64,000 bases of DNA from Chloroflexota bacterium (GTDB lineage: Bacteria; Chloroflexota; UBA11872): positions 62,001 to 126,000 of the forward strand of contig JAJEDE010000026.1 in NCBI GenBank assembly GCA_022821645.1. Reading direction: 5' to 3'. Below are positions 52,078-60,585 of this stretch, piece by piece. Position 1 is the first letter of the stretch, and each line of letters opens with the position of its first letter. Below the pieces are notes generated by a model. That model saw nothing but the letters and a program-made list of their open reading frames with translations. It was not told where the DNA came from and did no database searches. Position numbers and translations under genes: made by a program.

Positions 52078-53091
52078 CTAGGCCAGAAGCATCTCGCTCC
52101 GCGCGCGGTCGGTCTGCAACCGAGCGGTCACGACCCCCAGCAGCATGTCCGCCAACTCATCCTGGTTCACCGGCGTCGCGGCCTGCACCTGCTCGGCCCA
52201 TCGAGGCCGAATTCCGCTGGCCCCGGTCATCGCCCCGGCCACCGGGCCGCCCATGGCGCCGATGGAGTCGGCGTCGCGGCCAAAGTTCGCGGACATCAGC
52301 GCCACCTGGTTCGGGTCGCCGTCAGCCAGCAGCAGCAGCGCCAGCGCCACGGACGCCGACTCGCGCGGGTCCACCGCGTTGCTGTGTCCTTCTTCGGGTT
52401 GCTGCGGCCAGTCCCACAGATGGTCGGCGTAATAGGCGGCGCGGAACTCGGCAAAGTCACCGGTTGACCGCGCCAGGCTCACCGCCGTATTGATGGCTGC
52501 GGGCACGTCGCTTTCGCTGTCCAGGTTGCTGACCGCCGCCTCTATGACGGATTCGGCATCGGCGTTCGGCTCGAACGCCGCGGCGGTGGCGGCGGCCATG
52601 GCCAGCGCGCCGTCCTGCGGGGAGCCGCGATGGATCAGGCTGGTTACCTCGTACGCCTCCAGCACGGCCCGACGCGGATCGCCTGCGTTGATGATGCCGA
52701 TCGGCGAGATACACATCGCCGTGCTGTTGGAGATCATGTTCCCGATGCCGGCTTCCCTGGCCCTGACTCCGCCGGTCGAGATCTTGTAAAACGAACTGGC
52801 CACCGGCGGATAGAACTTGAACGGGTTCATGCGCTCGCGCCACACCTGCGCCCAGTCCGAGGCCATCACGTTGCCGTTCGTTCGCGCAATCGCCTCGCAC
52901 AGCATGTGCTTCAGCGCCGAGTCGTCCGTCCCGGCCCCCGGCTGCAAACCGCGGTGCTCCTTCAGATCCGTGACTTCGCCGTGGCGCTGCTGGATGAACT
53001 CGTAGTGCAGCCCTTCCACCGGCCCGCCCATCGCATCGCCCAGCAACCCGCCGGTCAGGCAGCCCAGGATCTTGTCGCGCAAATCGTTCAT
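52078..53091 (-). CDS. ADP-ribosylglycohydrolase-family protein
   Basis: The family removes ADP-ribose from proteins (DraG, ARH) or cleaves related N-glycosides. From the ATG at 53091 (preceded by GAGAGGACGAG) the product has 337 residues. It begins L-R-D-K-I-L-G-C-L-T-G-G-L-L-G-D-A-M-G-G-P-V-E. The di-magnesium ligands are G-T-D-D-S at about residue 54 and the late N-F-G-R-D-A-D-S-I-G-A-M motif. The real role may be nucleoside or ribosyl hydrolysis in catabolism, given the hydrolase-rich surroundings. The frame continues upstream to 53226, but without conservation. Confidence 0.88.
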   Translation of the reverse strand: MNDLRDKILGCLTGGLLGDAMGGPVEGLHYEFIQQRHGEVTDLKEHRGLQPGAGTDDSALKHMLCEAIARTNGNVMASDWAQVWRERMNPFKFYPPVASSFYKISTGGVRAREAGIGNMISNSTAMCISPIGIINAGDPRRAVLEAYEVTSLIHRGSPQDGALAMAAATAAAFEPNADAESVIEAAVSNLDSESDVPAAINTAVSLARSTGDFAEFRAAYYADHLWDWPQQPEEGHSNAVDPRESASVALALLLLADGDPNQVALMSANFGRDADSIGAMGGPVAGAMTGASGIRPRWAEQVQAATPVNQDELADMLLGVVTARLQTDRARSEMLLA

Positions 53092-53225
53092 GGTCTCGTC
53101 CTCTCTGGTTCGACTGGTTGGCCCGGCCGCCGCGTCCCGAACGATGGCCGCCGATCCGCAGACGTTCGCCGAGTGTATTGTGAGCCACCGAAACGCCGCC
53201 GCGTCGCCCCACCAAGGCCGGTCCA

Positions 53226-54074
53226 ATGCTCGACTTCACCCGCTCCTTCATCACCTGGACCACCCATCCCAGGAAGCCCCATCCGTATTACCGCTGGGAT
53301 GGAGGTTTCGTCGGCGACCTTGGCGACGTCTACCGCGTGCGAATGCAGGTCGACTCGACCATGGACATCGTCAATCCTTCTGGATCGTCGATCACCCACT
53401 ACCTCAACTATCCCTGCCGCGCCGAGCTCACCATCGCGACCGAGCAGTTCTTCATGATTCCCAGCGGCGAGTGGCGGGCGGTCTTTACCCGCGAGCACGG
53501 CGTGCCGATCGCGCGGGGTTTGTCGGACGTCCCCGAGGCCGTCGCCCGCAGGCCGTGGCCCGAGCGCTACGCGGACATGGATTTCCGCCCCGTCACGCTC
53601 CCCGACGCCGATCGTCTCCTGGACGGCCACGCCGTCAACGAAGCCACCCAGGCCGGCGCGGTCATCAACGGCCAGACCACCTACCGCGACAAGGCCACCG
53701 GACTCGAAATTCGAGTCGAGTTCCCGATTCGACTGATGAACCTGCACCCAGACTCCGGGAAGTTCCAACTCTGCTGCGGACCGGTCATCCTTCCCGACAT
53801 GGCCACCTGGGACGGCGAAGGCGTCGACCGCGTCTTCCTGGCCGAGGTTGCCTTGAGCCAGTTCGACTACGTCGAGTTCATCCTCCGCCGCGAAATCGAG
53901 CCGGCCGAAAGCGAAAAGGAGTGGTTCCACCAGGTCCGCGGCCGCGACCGCCTGGAACTCTGGGACCCCGACAACCCACCGCCCACGCCACTCGTACTCC
54001 AACGACCCCGCCCCCACGTCTACCACGAAACCTGGGAGTTGGAGGCGCAAAATGTAATCCTGCGTGCGCCCTAG
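53226..54074 (+). CDS. Protein of unknown function
   Basis: This 282-residue soluble protein matches no family I recognise. It begins M-L-D-F-T-R-S-F-I-T-W-T-T-H-P and is rich in aromatic residues and prolines. Features include Y-R-W-D-G-G-F-V-G-D-L-G-D, a mid-protein C-C-G-P-V-I-L-P, and H-V-Y-H-E-T-W-E near the end. It has no signal peptide or membrane segment. The composition suggests a beta-rich fold. It is divergent from the ADP-ribosylglycohydrolase gene and 33 bases ahead of hicB. Confidence 0.65.
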   Translation: MLDFTRSFITWTTHPRKPHPYYRWDGGFVGDLGDVYRVRMQVDSTMDIVNPSGSSITHYLNYPCRAELTIATEQFFMIPSGEWRAVFTREHGVPIARGLSDVPEAVARRPWPERYADMDFRPVTLPDADRLLDGHAVNEATQAGAVINGQTTYRDKATGLEIRVEFPIRLMNLHPDSGKFQLCCGPVILPDMATWDGEGVDRVFLAEVALSQFDYVEFILRREIEPAESEKEWFHQVRGRDRLELWDPDNPPPTPLVLQRPRPHVYHETWELEAQNVILRAP

Positions 54075-54107
54075 CCCTGCACCGCAGGGCCTGAAACAGT
54101 CTGAGCC

Positions 54108-54320
54108 ATGACGGAACACGCTGGATATCGAGCCGGAGTCAGATACGACGATGACGTCGGCTTATTCCACGGCGAGGTGATCGACACCCTTGACGTGATC
54201 ACCTTTCAGGGCACGTCAGTCGCCGGGCTGCGTCAGGCTTTCAAGGACTCGGTGAACGAGTACCTCAAGGTCTGCGCCGAGCGAGGCCGCAATCCCGAAA
54301 AGGTGGCGTCGGCACCCTAG
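54108..54320 (+). CDS. HicB-like antitoxin, no HicA partner
   Basis: The 70-residue protein has the HicB partial RNase-H-like fold: Y-R-A-G-V-R-Y-D-D-D-V-G-L-F-H-G-E-V-I, then D-V-I-T-F-Q-G-T-S-V-A-G-L-R-Q-A-F-K-D-S-V-N-E-Y-L. HicB normally neutralises the mRNA interferase HicA. No HicA-like gene (about 60 residues with the conserved histidine) is seen on either side, and no DNA-binding tail follows. It may be an orphan antitoxin or have an independent role. Confidence 0.82.
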   Translation: MTEHAGYRAGVRYDDDVGLFHGEVIDTLDVITFQGTSVAGLRQAFKDSVNEYLKVCAERGRNPEKVASAP

Positions 54321-54366
54321 TCGTTCGGACCGAGAACCGGGCGGGCGATACGACGACCGTGCGGAG

Positions 54367-54768
54367 CTAACAGCAACCGTCGTCCACGTACGCCTCCGCC
54401 TCGATCTCCAACACCGACTCGCCGCCGACCAGGCTCGTGCAGCCGATAAAGGCTGACACCGGCATGGCCTTCCCGAACGACTCCAGGTGCGCCTGCCCGA
54501 CCGCGTCCGCGTCGCGGTCGATGTCGGTCAGAAACACCCGCGTTCGCACGACGTCATCCAGCGTCGCGCCGGCCTCTTGCAGGGCCTTCTCGATAATCCC
54601 AATCGCGTGCTTCGCCTGCGCGTAGGCGTCCCCCGGCGCGTCCGGATGATTCGGTGGCAGCGGGCCCGTTGTTCCCGCAATCCAAATATGCGGGCCCACC
54701 CGCACCGCCCGCGAGTACCCGATCACCGCCTCTGTCGGCTTGCCCGAAGAAATGCACTGACGCTCCAT
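54367..54768 (-). CDS. ridA: RidA/YjgF-family enamine/imine deaminase
   Basis: RidA proteins hydrolyse reactive enamines and imines released by PLP enzymes. I choose the ATG at 54768, which has an ideal AGGAGG sequence 2 bases upstream, giving 133 residues. The fold signature is clear: A-V-R-V-G-P-H-I-W-I-A-G-T-T-G, Q-A-K-H-A-I-G-I-I-E-K-A-L, V-V-R-T-R-V-F-L-T-D-I, and the late E-I-E-A-E-A. The usual catalytic arginine is plausibly that in V-V-R-T-R. It is convergent with hicB. Confidence 0.87.
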   Translation of the reverse strand: MERQCISSGKPTEAVIGYSRAVRVGPHIWIAGTTGPLPPNHPDAPGDAYAQAKHAIGIIEKALQEAGATLDDVVRTRVFLTDIDRDADAVGQAHLESFGKAMPVSAFIGCTSLVGGESVLEIEAEAYVDDGCC

Positions 54769-54875
54769 GTCCGTCCTCCTGGAAAACTCGCTTCCGCGCA
54801 TCGTGGCCGTCGAACCGTCCGGCGCGCAATCCCCGTCAGCCCGCGCTCCCTACCAATCCGAATCGACTGACCCCG

Positions 54876-56303
54876 CTAAGTCAGCGAGTACGCGTGCAGC
54901 CGGGCCGCCCCATGAATGTGGATTCGCAGGCGAACCTGCCGCCGACCGCAGGCGCCGAGTTCCATGCCCTGCCAGGTAGCCCGCGCCCGCACGTTATCGA
55001 CCGCCAGCGGCACGCAGTCCTCGCGGCTGAATCCCGGAATCACCTCGCCCGTCTCCGCGTCAAGCACATCCACGTCCACCCAGCTCCGCCGCGCGATCAC
55101 TTCGGCCACGTTCGCGGTCAGTCGCGTGTCCGTTTCTACGTCCAGCGCCGTCGTCTCCAGCGACCCCGAGATCTCCCGATCCACCGTCTGCATGCACGTG
55201 AACCCATCCAGCCGCAGGGTCGCCAGGCCCAGTTGCGTCAGTCGAACGGACCCACTCTTCCCGCCCCCGAACTCTTTGGGATAGTTCCCCGGCGGCCAGA
55301 GGCTCCAGTCCTCGCCCTGTCCGCTGTAGTAGATGTAGATCGTGTCGTCCTTGACGATGATCCGGTCCCCTATCACCAGGAATCCGGCGTCCCACGTGCC
55401 CCGCTCGCCGCGTGGGACCACTTTGTCGGTCAGGCAGATGCGCGAGAAGTGTTCGCCGTCCTTGCTGACGGCCAGCCGCAGGTCCGCTGCGTACTGTCCG
55501 AACACCCCGAGCCCGTTGGGCACGTACCAGCCGAACTCGTACACCGAAATCCAGCCGTTGCCATATCGGTCCAGCGTCAGGAAGTGGTTCTCCTGCTCCA
55601 GCCCGTCCTTGGGATCCAGAAACGGGTTGTCGGGACTGGCCGTGAACTTCTCGATGCTTGGCCCGTATGCGATGAACTTGCCTCGGACCGTCCGTGGCCC
55701 CGGCTTGGCGGCCGGCACCCGCTCCTGCCAGATCAGGATGTAGCGCCGATCCGGGTCCGTGGCCTCCTCGTCCAGCGCCAGCACCACGATGTCCGGACCG
55801 TGCGCCAACGCCGAGAGGTCGACGGCCGGGCCCACGGTCCAGTGAATGCCGTCGGGCGAGTACGCGGCGCGGGCCGGCCCACTCCCTACGAGATTTTTCG
55901 TGACCATCTTGAACCGGCGGGCCGGGTCGGGCTCAGTCGGATCGCGAATCACCGCCCCCAGCATGTCCAGACAGATGTTGTTGTCCTTGGATCCGTTGAA
56001 CTCGAAGAGACCCAGCTTCGGCTTGATCCATCGGATGCCGTCCTCGCTGTAGGCGTAGCCCATGCGCCGCCAGCGCAGGCGCTCCTGGTCGGCCCCCGTG
56101 TACCAGCACTTGAACAAGCCGTCGTCCGGGTCGTACAGCACCGTCCGCACCGACCACACGCTGGCTCGAACCGCGTCCCACTCGTCTAGCCGCCCAACCG
56201 GCAACACCGGGTTCGCCGGATGCTTCGTCGCCTCGCACACCCGCTGCTCCACGTTGTGCGTGGCCGCAACCTCGTCCAGGTCAAGAAACAGGTGCTTGTC
56301 CAT
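54876..56303 (-). CDS. Beta-propeller glycosidase-like protein, second paralogue
   Basis: This 475-residue protein has the same general plan as the one at 49215-50834: propeller blades with A-Y-S-E-D-G-I-R-W, R-R-F-K-M-V-T-K, A-Y-S-P-D-G-I-H-W-T, R-Y-I-L-I-W-Q-E and A-V-S-K-D-G-E-H-F. A C-terminal beta-sandwich (R-S-W-V-D-V-D-V-L-D-A-E-T-G-E) follows. It lacks a signal peptide. It is probably a GH43/GH32-type hydrolase or phosphorylase on plant or algal glycans, but catalytic residues cannot be fixed by eye. Confidence 0.75.
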   Translation of the reverse strand: MDKHLFLDLDEVAATHNVEQRVCEATKHPANPVLPVGRLDEWDAVRASVWSVRTVLYDPDDGLFKCWYTGADQERLRWRRMGYAYSEDGIRWIKPKLGLFEFNGSKDNNICLDMLGAVIRDPTEPDPARRFKMVTKNLVGSGPARAAYSPDGIHWTVGPAVDLSALAHGPDIVVLALDEEATDPDRRYILIWQERVPAAKPGPRTVRGKFIAYGPSIEKFTASPDNPFLDPKDGLEQENHFLTLDRYGNGWISVYEFGWYVPNGLGVFGQYAADLRLAVSKDGEHFSRICLTDKVVPRGERGTWDAGFLVIGDRIIVKDDTIYIYYSGQGEDWSLWPPGNYPKEFGGGKSGSVRLTQLGLATLRLDGFTCMQTVDREISGSLETTALDVETDTRLTANVAEVIARRSWVDVDVLDAETGEVIPGFSREDCVPLAVDNVRARATWQGMELGACGRRQVRLRIHIHGAARLHAYSLT

Positions 56304-56339
56304 CCGGCTTGACCTCCTACAGGCAATGCCGCCTGTCAG

Positions 56340-56594
56340 CTACCCGGTAGGCGTGGGCGTGGCCTGGTATCCGGCGCAACTCACGGAACTCACCCCGCCG
56401 CAACGCTCGGGCGCGATGACCGAGTAATAATCCTGGCGCACCAACTTCTCGTCGCCCCCGCAGGCGGCAACCGTCAGCCCAACCAGCACCGCGGCAATCG
56501 CGACGCATACGCGCTGTCGGCTCCAGCGTGCTGACCGATAAGGAGTCATTGATGGCTCGTTCTGCGGCTGGCGCTGCTTCCGTGAACCTATCAC
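56340..56594 (-). CDS. Small putative lipoprotein
   Basis: An 84-residue frame carries a signal-like hydrophobic stretch V-C-V-A-I-A-A-V-L-V-G-L and a lipobox T-V-A-A-C, followed by a short mature part rich in G, S and C that ends T-P-T-P-T-G. If translation begins at the ATG at 56549 the signal peptide has a more typical length. There are two further cysteines in the mature part (R-C-G-G-V and S-C-A-G-Y). The function is unknown, and the gene could be spurious because it is short and the region is GC-rich. Confidence 0.5.
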   Translation of the reverse strand: MIGSRKQRQPQNEPSMTPYRSARWSRQRVCVAIAAVLVGLTVAACGGDEKLVRQDYYSVIAPERCGGVSSVSCAGYQATPTPTG

Positions 56595-56699
56595 GGCCGG
56601 CGCCGCGGGCGGGCACGGGCGTGAGAGCCGCGCCCGCGCAGGAGTGATTCCAGGCTGAATTCGCCTGGCTCAGACGTGTGTCTGGTCGGTCTGCCTCGG

Positions 56700-58061
56700 T
56701 TACGACAGCCCCGCAAAGAGGATTCGCCGACGCCGCTGGCTCTCGCGTACCTGCTCCTCGATTTCGTCCGGCGACCAATCCTCGAGAACCAGGGCGATGA
56801 GATCGTCTCGGACGCCGGCAAACGCCGGCTTCGAGGCCAGGTCCATCGTCTCGTGCGGATCGGCCTCCAGATCGAACAACTCGGGTGGCTCTCCGTGGTA
56901 GTAGTTCAGCTTGAACCGCCCCCGCCGGACCATTCGCCCCGGCCGGTCCGTAGCGTGCGCCTCGAATTCGGCAAACACCGCTCGGCCTTCATCCAGTTCC
57001 GGATCCAACAGGTTGTGGCCCACGATGCCGTCGGAATCCGCGCCCGCTTCGTCAACAATCGTTCGGGTGAGATCCAGCAACGAAACCGGCGTGTCCACCC
57101 GCGAACCGCCCTCAATCCGCCCCGGCCACGCCGCGATCAGCGGAACGCGCACCGACGGCTCGTAGAACGAGCTCTTCCACCACAACCCGTGCTCGCCAAT
57201 CATCTCGCCGTGATCCGACGTGTAAACAACCAGCGTGTTCTCGCTTGCCCCACTGGCCTCCAGGGCTTCCAGGACCCGCCCCATCTGCGCGTCCGTGAAC
57301 GAAACCATGCCGTAGTACGCCGCGCGTGCGCGCCCGATTTCTGCCTCTGAGAGTCCCTCGACGCCCAGAGACTCTCGAAAGCGTCGGCTCTGCGGATGCA
57401 CTGTGTCGATAGGTTTCGCCGCGGCACTCGGCTGATCCGCATGCGCGGGGTAGTACCGGTCGAAATACTCCGACCGCACCGTCAGCGGCGTATGCGGCAG
57501 GAACCAGCCCACCACGGCCGCCCACGGACCGTCCCGGCGTTCCGGGTCCGAGAGATAGGCCACGGCGGCCTCGGTCACGTCGTCGTCGTATCGCTGCTGA
57601 AAGGTGTCGCCGGCGCCCGCGGTCCCAAGCCGTTCCCGCGTTCCCGGACGCGCCCGAATCGGAGCATCCCAATTGGGAAAACTCGAACCCATTTTGCCCG
57701 GGCGCATTTCCGGGTGAATGCGTTGCGCGAATCCGTGCATCTGGTTTGGACCGCCAATGCTCATGCGACCGCAAAGCGTCGTCTCATAGCCCGCGGCGTT
57801 GAGCCGGTGCGCCCACGTCGGCTCGCTGATCGGCAACGGACACGAGTTGTCCCAGGCGCCAATGACGTGGACCGGCAGCCCCGTGAGAAACGCGGAACGC
57901 GAAGGCACACAAAGCGGCGACGGACAGTACGCGTTCTCGAACGTCATCCCGCGTTCGGCCAGGGTCTGGATCGCCGGGGTGCGGATGAAGGAATGACCGT
58001 ACGGCGAACTCACCATCGGGTTGTGCTGGTCGCTCATCAGCACGAGCACGTTGGGTTGCAT
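56700..58061 (-). CDS. Type I sulfatase
   Basis: Sulfatases cleave sulfate esters using a formylglycine made from cysteine or serine. From the ATG at 58061 the product has 453 residues. The metal-site start is L-V-L-M-S-D-Q-H-N, and the modification motif is L-C-V-P-S-R (C51-x-P53-S54-R55), so it is the cysteine type needing a maturase. V-Y-T-S-D-H-G-E-M-I-G-E-H-G-L-W-W-K lies mid-protein and is family-typical. There is no signal peptide. Sulfated glycans or sulfate esters from a marine host or algae are plausible substrates. No anSME or FGE gene is nearby. Confidence 0.92.
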   Translation of the reverse strand: MQPNVLVLMSDQHNPMVSSPYGHSFIRTPAIQTLAERGMTFENAYCPSPLCVPSRSAFLTGLPVHVIGAWDNSCPLPISEPTWAHRLNAAGYETTLCGRMSIGGPNQMHGFAQRIHPEMRPGKMGSSFPNWDAPIRARPGTRERLGTAGAGDTFQQRYDDDVTEAAVAYLSDPERRDGPWAAVVGWFLPHTPLTVRSEYFDRYYPAHADQPSAAAKPIDTVHPQSRRFRESLGVEGLSEAEIGRARAAYYGMVSFTDAQMGRVLEALEASGASENTLVVYTSDHGEMIGEHGLWWKSSFYEPSVRVPLIAAWPGRIEGGSRVDTPVSLLDLTRTIVDEAGADSDGIVGHNLLDPELDEGRAVFAEFEAHATDRPGRMVRRGRFKLNYYHGEPPELFDLEADPHETMDLASKPAFAGVRDDLIALVLEDWSPDEIEEQVRESQRRRRILFAGLS

Positions 58062-58286
58062 GTCAGCCCTCACCCTGTCCTGTGCAATGTCGATCCCGCT
58101 CCGGCCGCAAGCGTCGTTTGCTCGCCGAGCCACCGAGCCGAGAGACCGATTATGCGTTGGGCTTGCAGCTGACCGGCACGAGCAGCAAGTCGCGTCATGT
58201 CGTCCAATCCCCCTGGCGCGTCAGCGCACGTCTCGCTTCGCTGCATGCGAAAATCGGATACGACTCCGCGATCGGATGGATTACGC

Positions 58287-60548
58287 ATGGCAGTCACCAC
58301 GCCGAAACTGAATGTTGTTGGCACCAGCCCAATCCGCCATGACGGCGTCGACAAGGTCACCGGACATGCGGTCTTCGGTGTGGACGTCAGCATTCCCGGC
58401 ATGCTGCACGCCCAGGTCCTGCGCAGCCCCCACGCCCACGCGCGCATCACCCGCATCGACACCTCGCGGGCCGAATCTCTCCCCGGCGTTCTGGCCGCCA
58501 TGACTTCGGCCGACCTGCCGTTGGCCGCTGCCGAGGGCCCCCAGGCCTTCGGCAACGCCATCCGCCTCAAGGCCATGAACGTCATGGCGCGGGACAAGGC
58601 CCTCTACCACGGCCACGCCGTGGCGGCCGTGGCCGCGACTTCACCCCATGTCGCCGCCGAGGCCCTCCGCCTGATCCAAGTCGACTACGAAGTCCTCGAC
58701 CCCGTCCTCGACGCCAAATCCGCCATCGCCCCCAACGCCCCCATCCTGCATCCCGACCTCCGCATGGAGACCGCCGGCGCGTTCGCCGACGCGCCCGGCA
58801 ACATCGCCAAGCACATCGTCCTCGAAGAGGGCGACATCCAGGCCGGCTTCGCCGCCGCCGACCTGATCCTGGAACGCGACTTCAGCACCTCCACCATCCA
58901 CCAGGGCTACATCGAACCCCACAACGCCACCGCCTTCTGGCGCGCCGACGGCACCCTCGAAATCCACTGCAGCACCCAGGGCCACTTCGGCGTCCGCAAC
59001 GAAATCAGCCAGATGCTCGGCATTCCGATCTCCAACATCCGCGTCGTCCCCGCCGAAATCGGCGGCGGCTTCGGCGGCAAGCTCACCAACTACGTCGCCC
59101 CCATCGCGGTCGTCCTCGCCCGCAAGGCCGGCCGACCCGTCAAGATCACCATGGACCGCACGGAGACCCTGCTCGGCACCGGCCCCGCCCCCGCCGCTTT
59201 CATCCGCTGCAAGATCGGCGCCACCTCGTCCGGTGACCTCACCGCCGCCCAACTCGAAATGCACTTCGAGGCCGGCGCCTTTCCCGGCTCCTCCGTCGGC
59301 GGCGCCGCCAACTGCGGCTTTGCCCCGTACCGGCTCCAGAACTTCCGCGTCGACGGCTACGACGTCGTGGTCAACAAGCCCAAGTCCCAGGCCTTCCGCG
59401 CCCCCGGCGCCCCGCAGGCGGCCTTTGCCGTCGAGGGCGTGATCGACGAGCTGTCGGAATCTCTGGGCATGGATCCCCTCGAATTCCGCCTGCGCAACGC
59501 CTCCGGCGAAGGCGACTTGCGCCCCAACGGCACCCGTTTCAACGACATCGGCAACAGCGAGCAGCTACGCGTCGCCCGCGCCACCAGCCACTACCAGTCG
59601 CCCGTCGCGCAGCAGAACGGCCGCCTCTGCGGCCGCGGCGTCGCCTCCGGCTTCTGGGGCAACGGCGGCGGAACGTCATCCGCCACCGCCCGCCTCAACG
59701 GCGACGGCTCCGTAACGCTCCTGGAGTCCTCCCCCGACATCGGCGGCACCCGCACGTCCATCGCCATGCAACTGGCCGAGACCCTCGGCATCGGCGCCGA
59801 CCGCATCCACCCGCGCATCCCCGACACCGACGCCATCGCCGAAGGCGGCAACGCCGCCGGCAGCCGCACTACCTTCGCCACCGGCTGGGCCGCCATCGAA
59901 GCCGGTCGCGATCTTCAAAGCAAGATGCGCGACGCCCTGGCCGACATCTGGGACGTGGCCGAGTCGACCATCGACGTATCGTTGGATGGCTTCGCCGCCA
60001 ACGGCTATTCCGTCGACTTCGCCGAGGCCGCCCGCCTGATCGTGAGCGAGGGCGAGGCCCCCGTCGGCGTCGCCACCACCACCCCAACCCTCCCCGGCCC
60101 CTCATTCGCCACCCACATCGTGGATGTCGCCGTCGATCCCGAAACCGGCAAAGTCGACGTCCTCCGCTACACCGCCGTGCAGGACGTGGGCAAAGCCGTC
60201 TATCCGCCCTACGCCAGCAGTCAGATCGAGGGCGGAATTGCCCAGGGGATCGGCTGGGGAATCACCGAGGGCTACACCTACGACGATGCCGGCCGCATGA
60301 CCAACACCTCGTTCCTGGACTACCGCATGCCCACCGCGCTCGACGTCCCCAACCTCGAAGTAGTCATGGTCGAATACCCGAACCCCGGCCATCCCTACGG
60401 CGTGCGCGGCGTTGGCGAACTGCCCATCGTCCCGCCCCTCGCGGCCCTCGCCAACGCCATCCACAGCGCCACCGGCGGCCGCATCCGCCACCTCCCCGCC
60501 TCGCCAGTCCGGGTGCTGGAGGCCGTGAACTCAGAAGGACTCGCTTAG
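58287..60548 (+). CDS. Xanthine dehydrogenase/CO dehydrogenase-family molybdopterin-binding large subunit (solitary)
   Basis: From the ATG at 58287 this 753-residue protein matches the molybdenum hydroxylase large subunit. An N-terminal Ald_Xan_dh_C domain starts D-K-V-T-G-H-A-V-F. The molybdopterin domain has E-I-G-G-G-F-G-G-K near residue 257, S-Q-A-F-R-A-P-G-A-P-Q at about 370, and the catalytic glutamate in G-V-G-E-L-P near 707. The iron-sulfur and FAD subunits that normally form an operon with it are absent from both sides. The next gene is an aldo/keto reductase. Codons are strongly C-ending. Confidence 0.9.
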   Translation: MAVTTPKLNVVGTSPIRHDGVDKVTGHAVFGVDVSIPGMLHAQVLRSPHAHARITRIDTSRAESLPGVLAAMTSADLPLAAAEGPQAFGNAIRLKAMNVMARDKALYHGHAVAAVAATSPHVAAEALRLIQVDYEVLDPVLDAKSAIAPNAPILHPDLRMETAGAFADAPGNIAKHIVLEEGDIQAGFAAADLILERDFSTSTIHQGYIEPHNATAFWRADGTLEIHCSTQGHFGVRNEISQMLGIPISNIRVVPAEIGGGFGGKLTNYVAPIAVVLARKAGRPVKITMDRTETLLGTGPAPAAFIRCKIGATSSGDLTAAQLEMHFEAGAFPGSSVGGAANCGFAPYRLQNFRVDGYDVVVNKPKSQAFRAPGAPQAAFAVEGVIDELSESLGMDPLEFRLRNASGEGDLRPNGTRFNDIGNSEQLRVARATSHYQSPVAQQNGRLCGRGVASGFWGNGGGTSSATARLNGDGSVTLLESSPDIGGTRTSIAMQLAETLGIGADRIHPRIPDTDAIAEGGNAAGSRTTFATGWAAIEAGRDLQSKMRDALADIWDVAESTIDVSLDGFAANGYSVDFAEAARLIVSEGEAPVGVATTTPTLPGPSFATHIVDVAVDPETGKVDVLRYTAVQDVGKAVYPPYASSQIEGGIAQGIGWGITEGYTYDDAGRMTNTSFLDYRMPTALDVPNLEVVMVEYPNPGHPYGVRGVGELPIVPPLAALANAIHSATGGRIRHLPASPVRVLEAVNSEGLA

Positions 60549-60585
60549 CGCTCAGCCTCGTCCAGCCGCCCCGGAGGTACACCAA

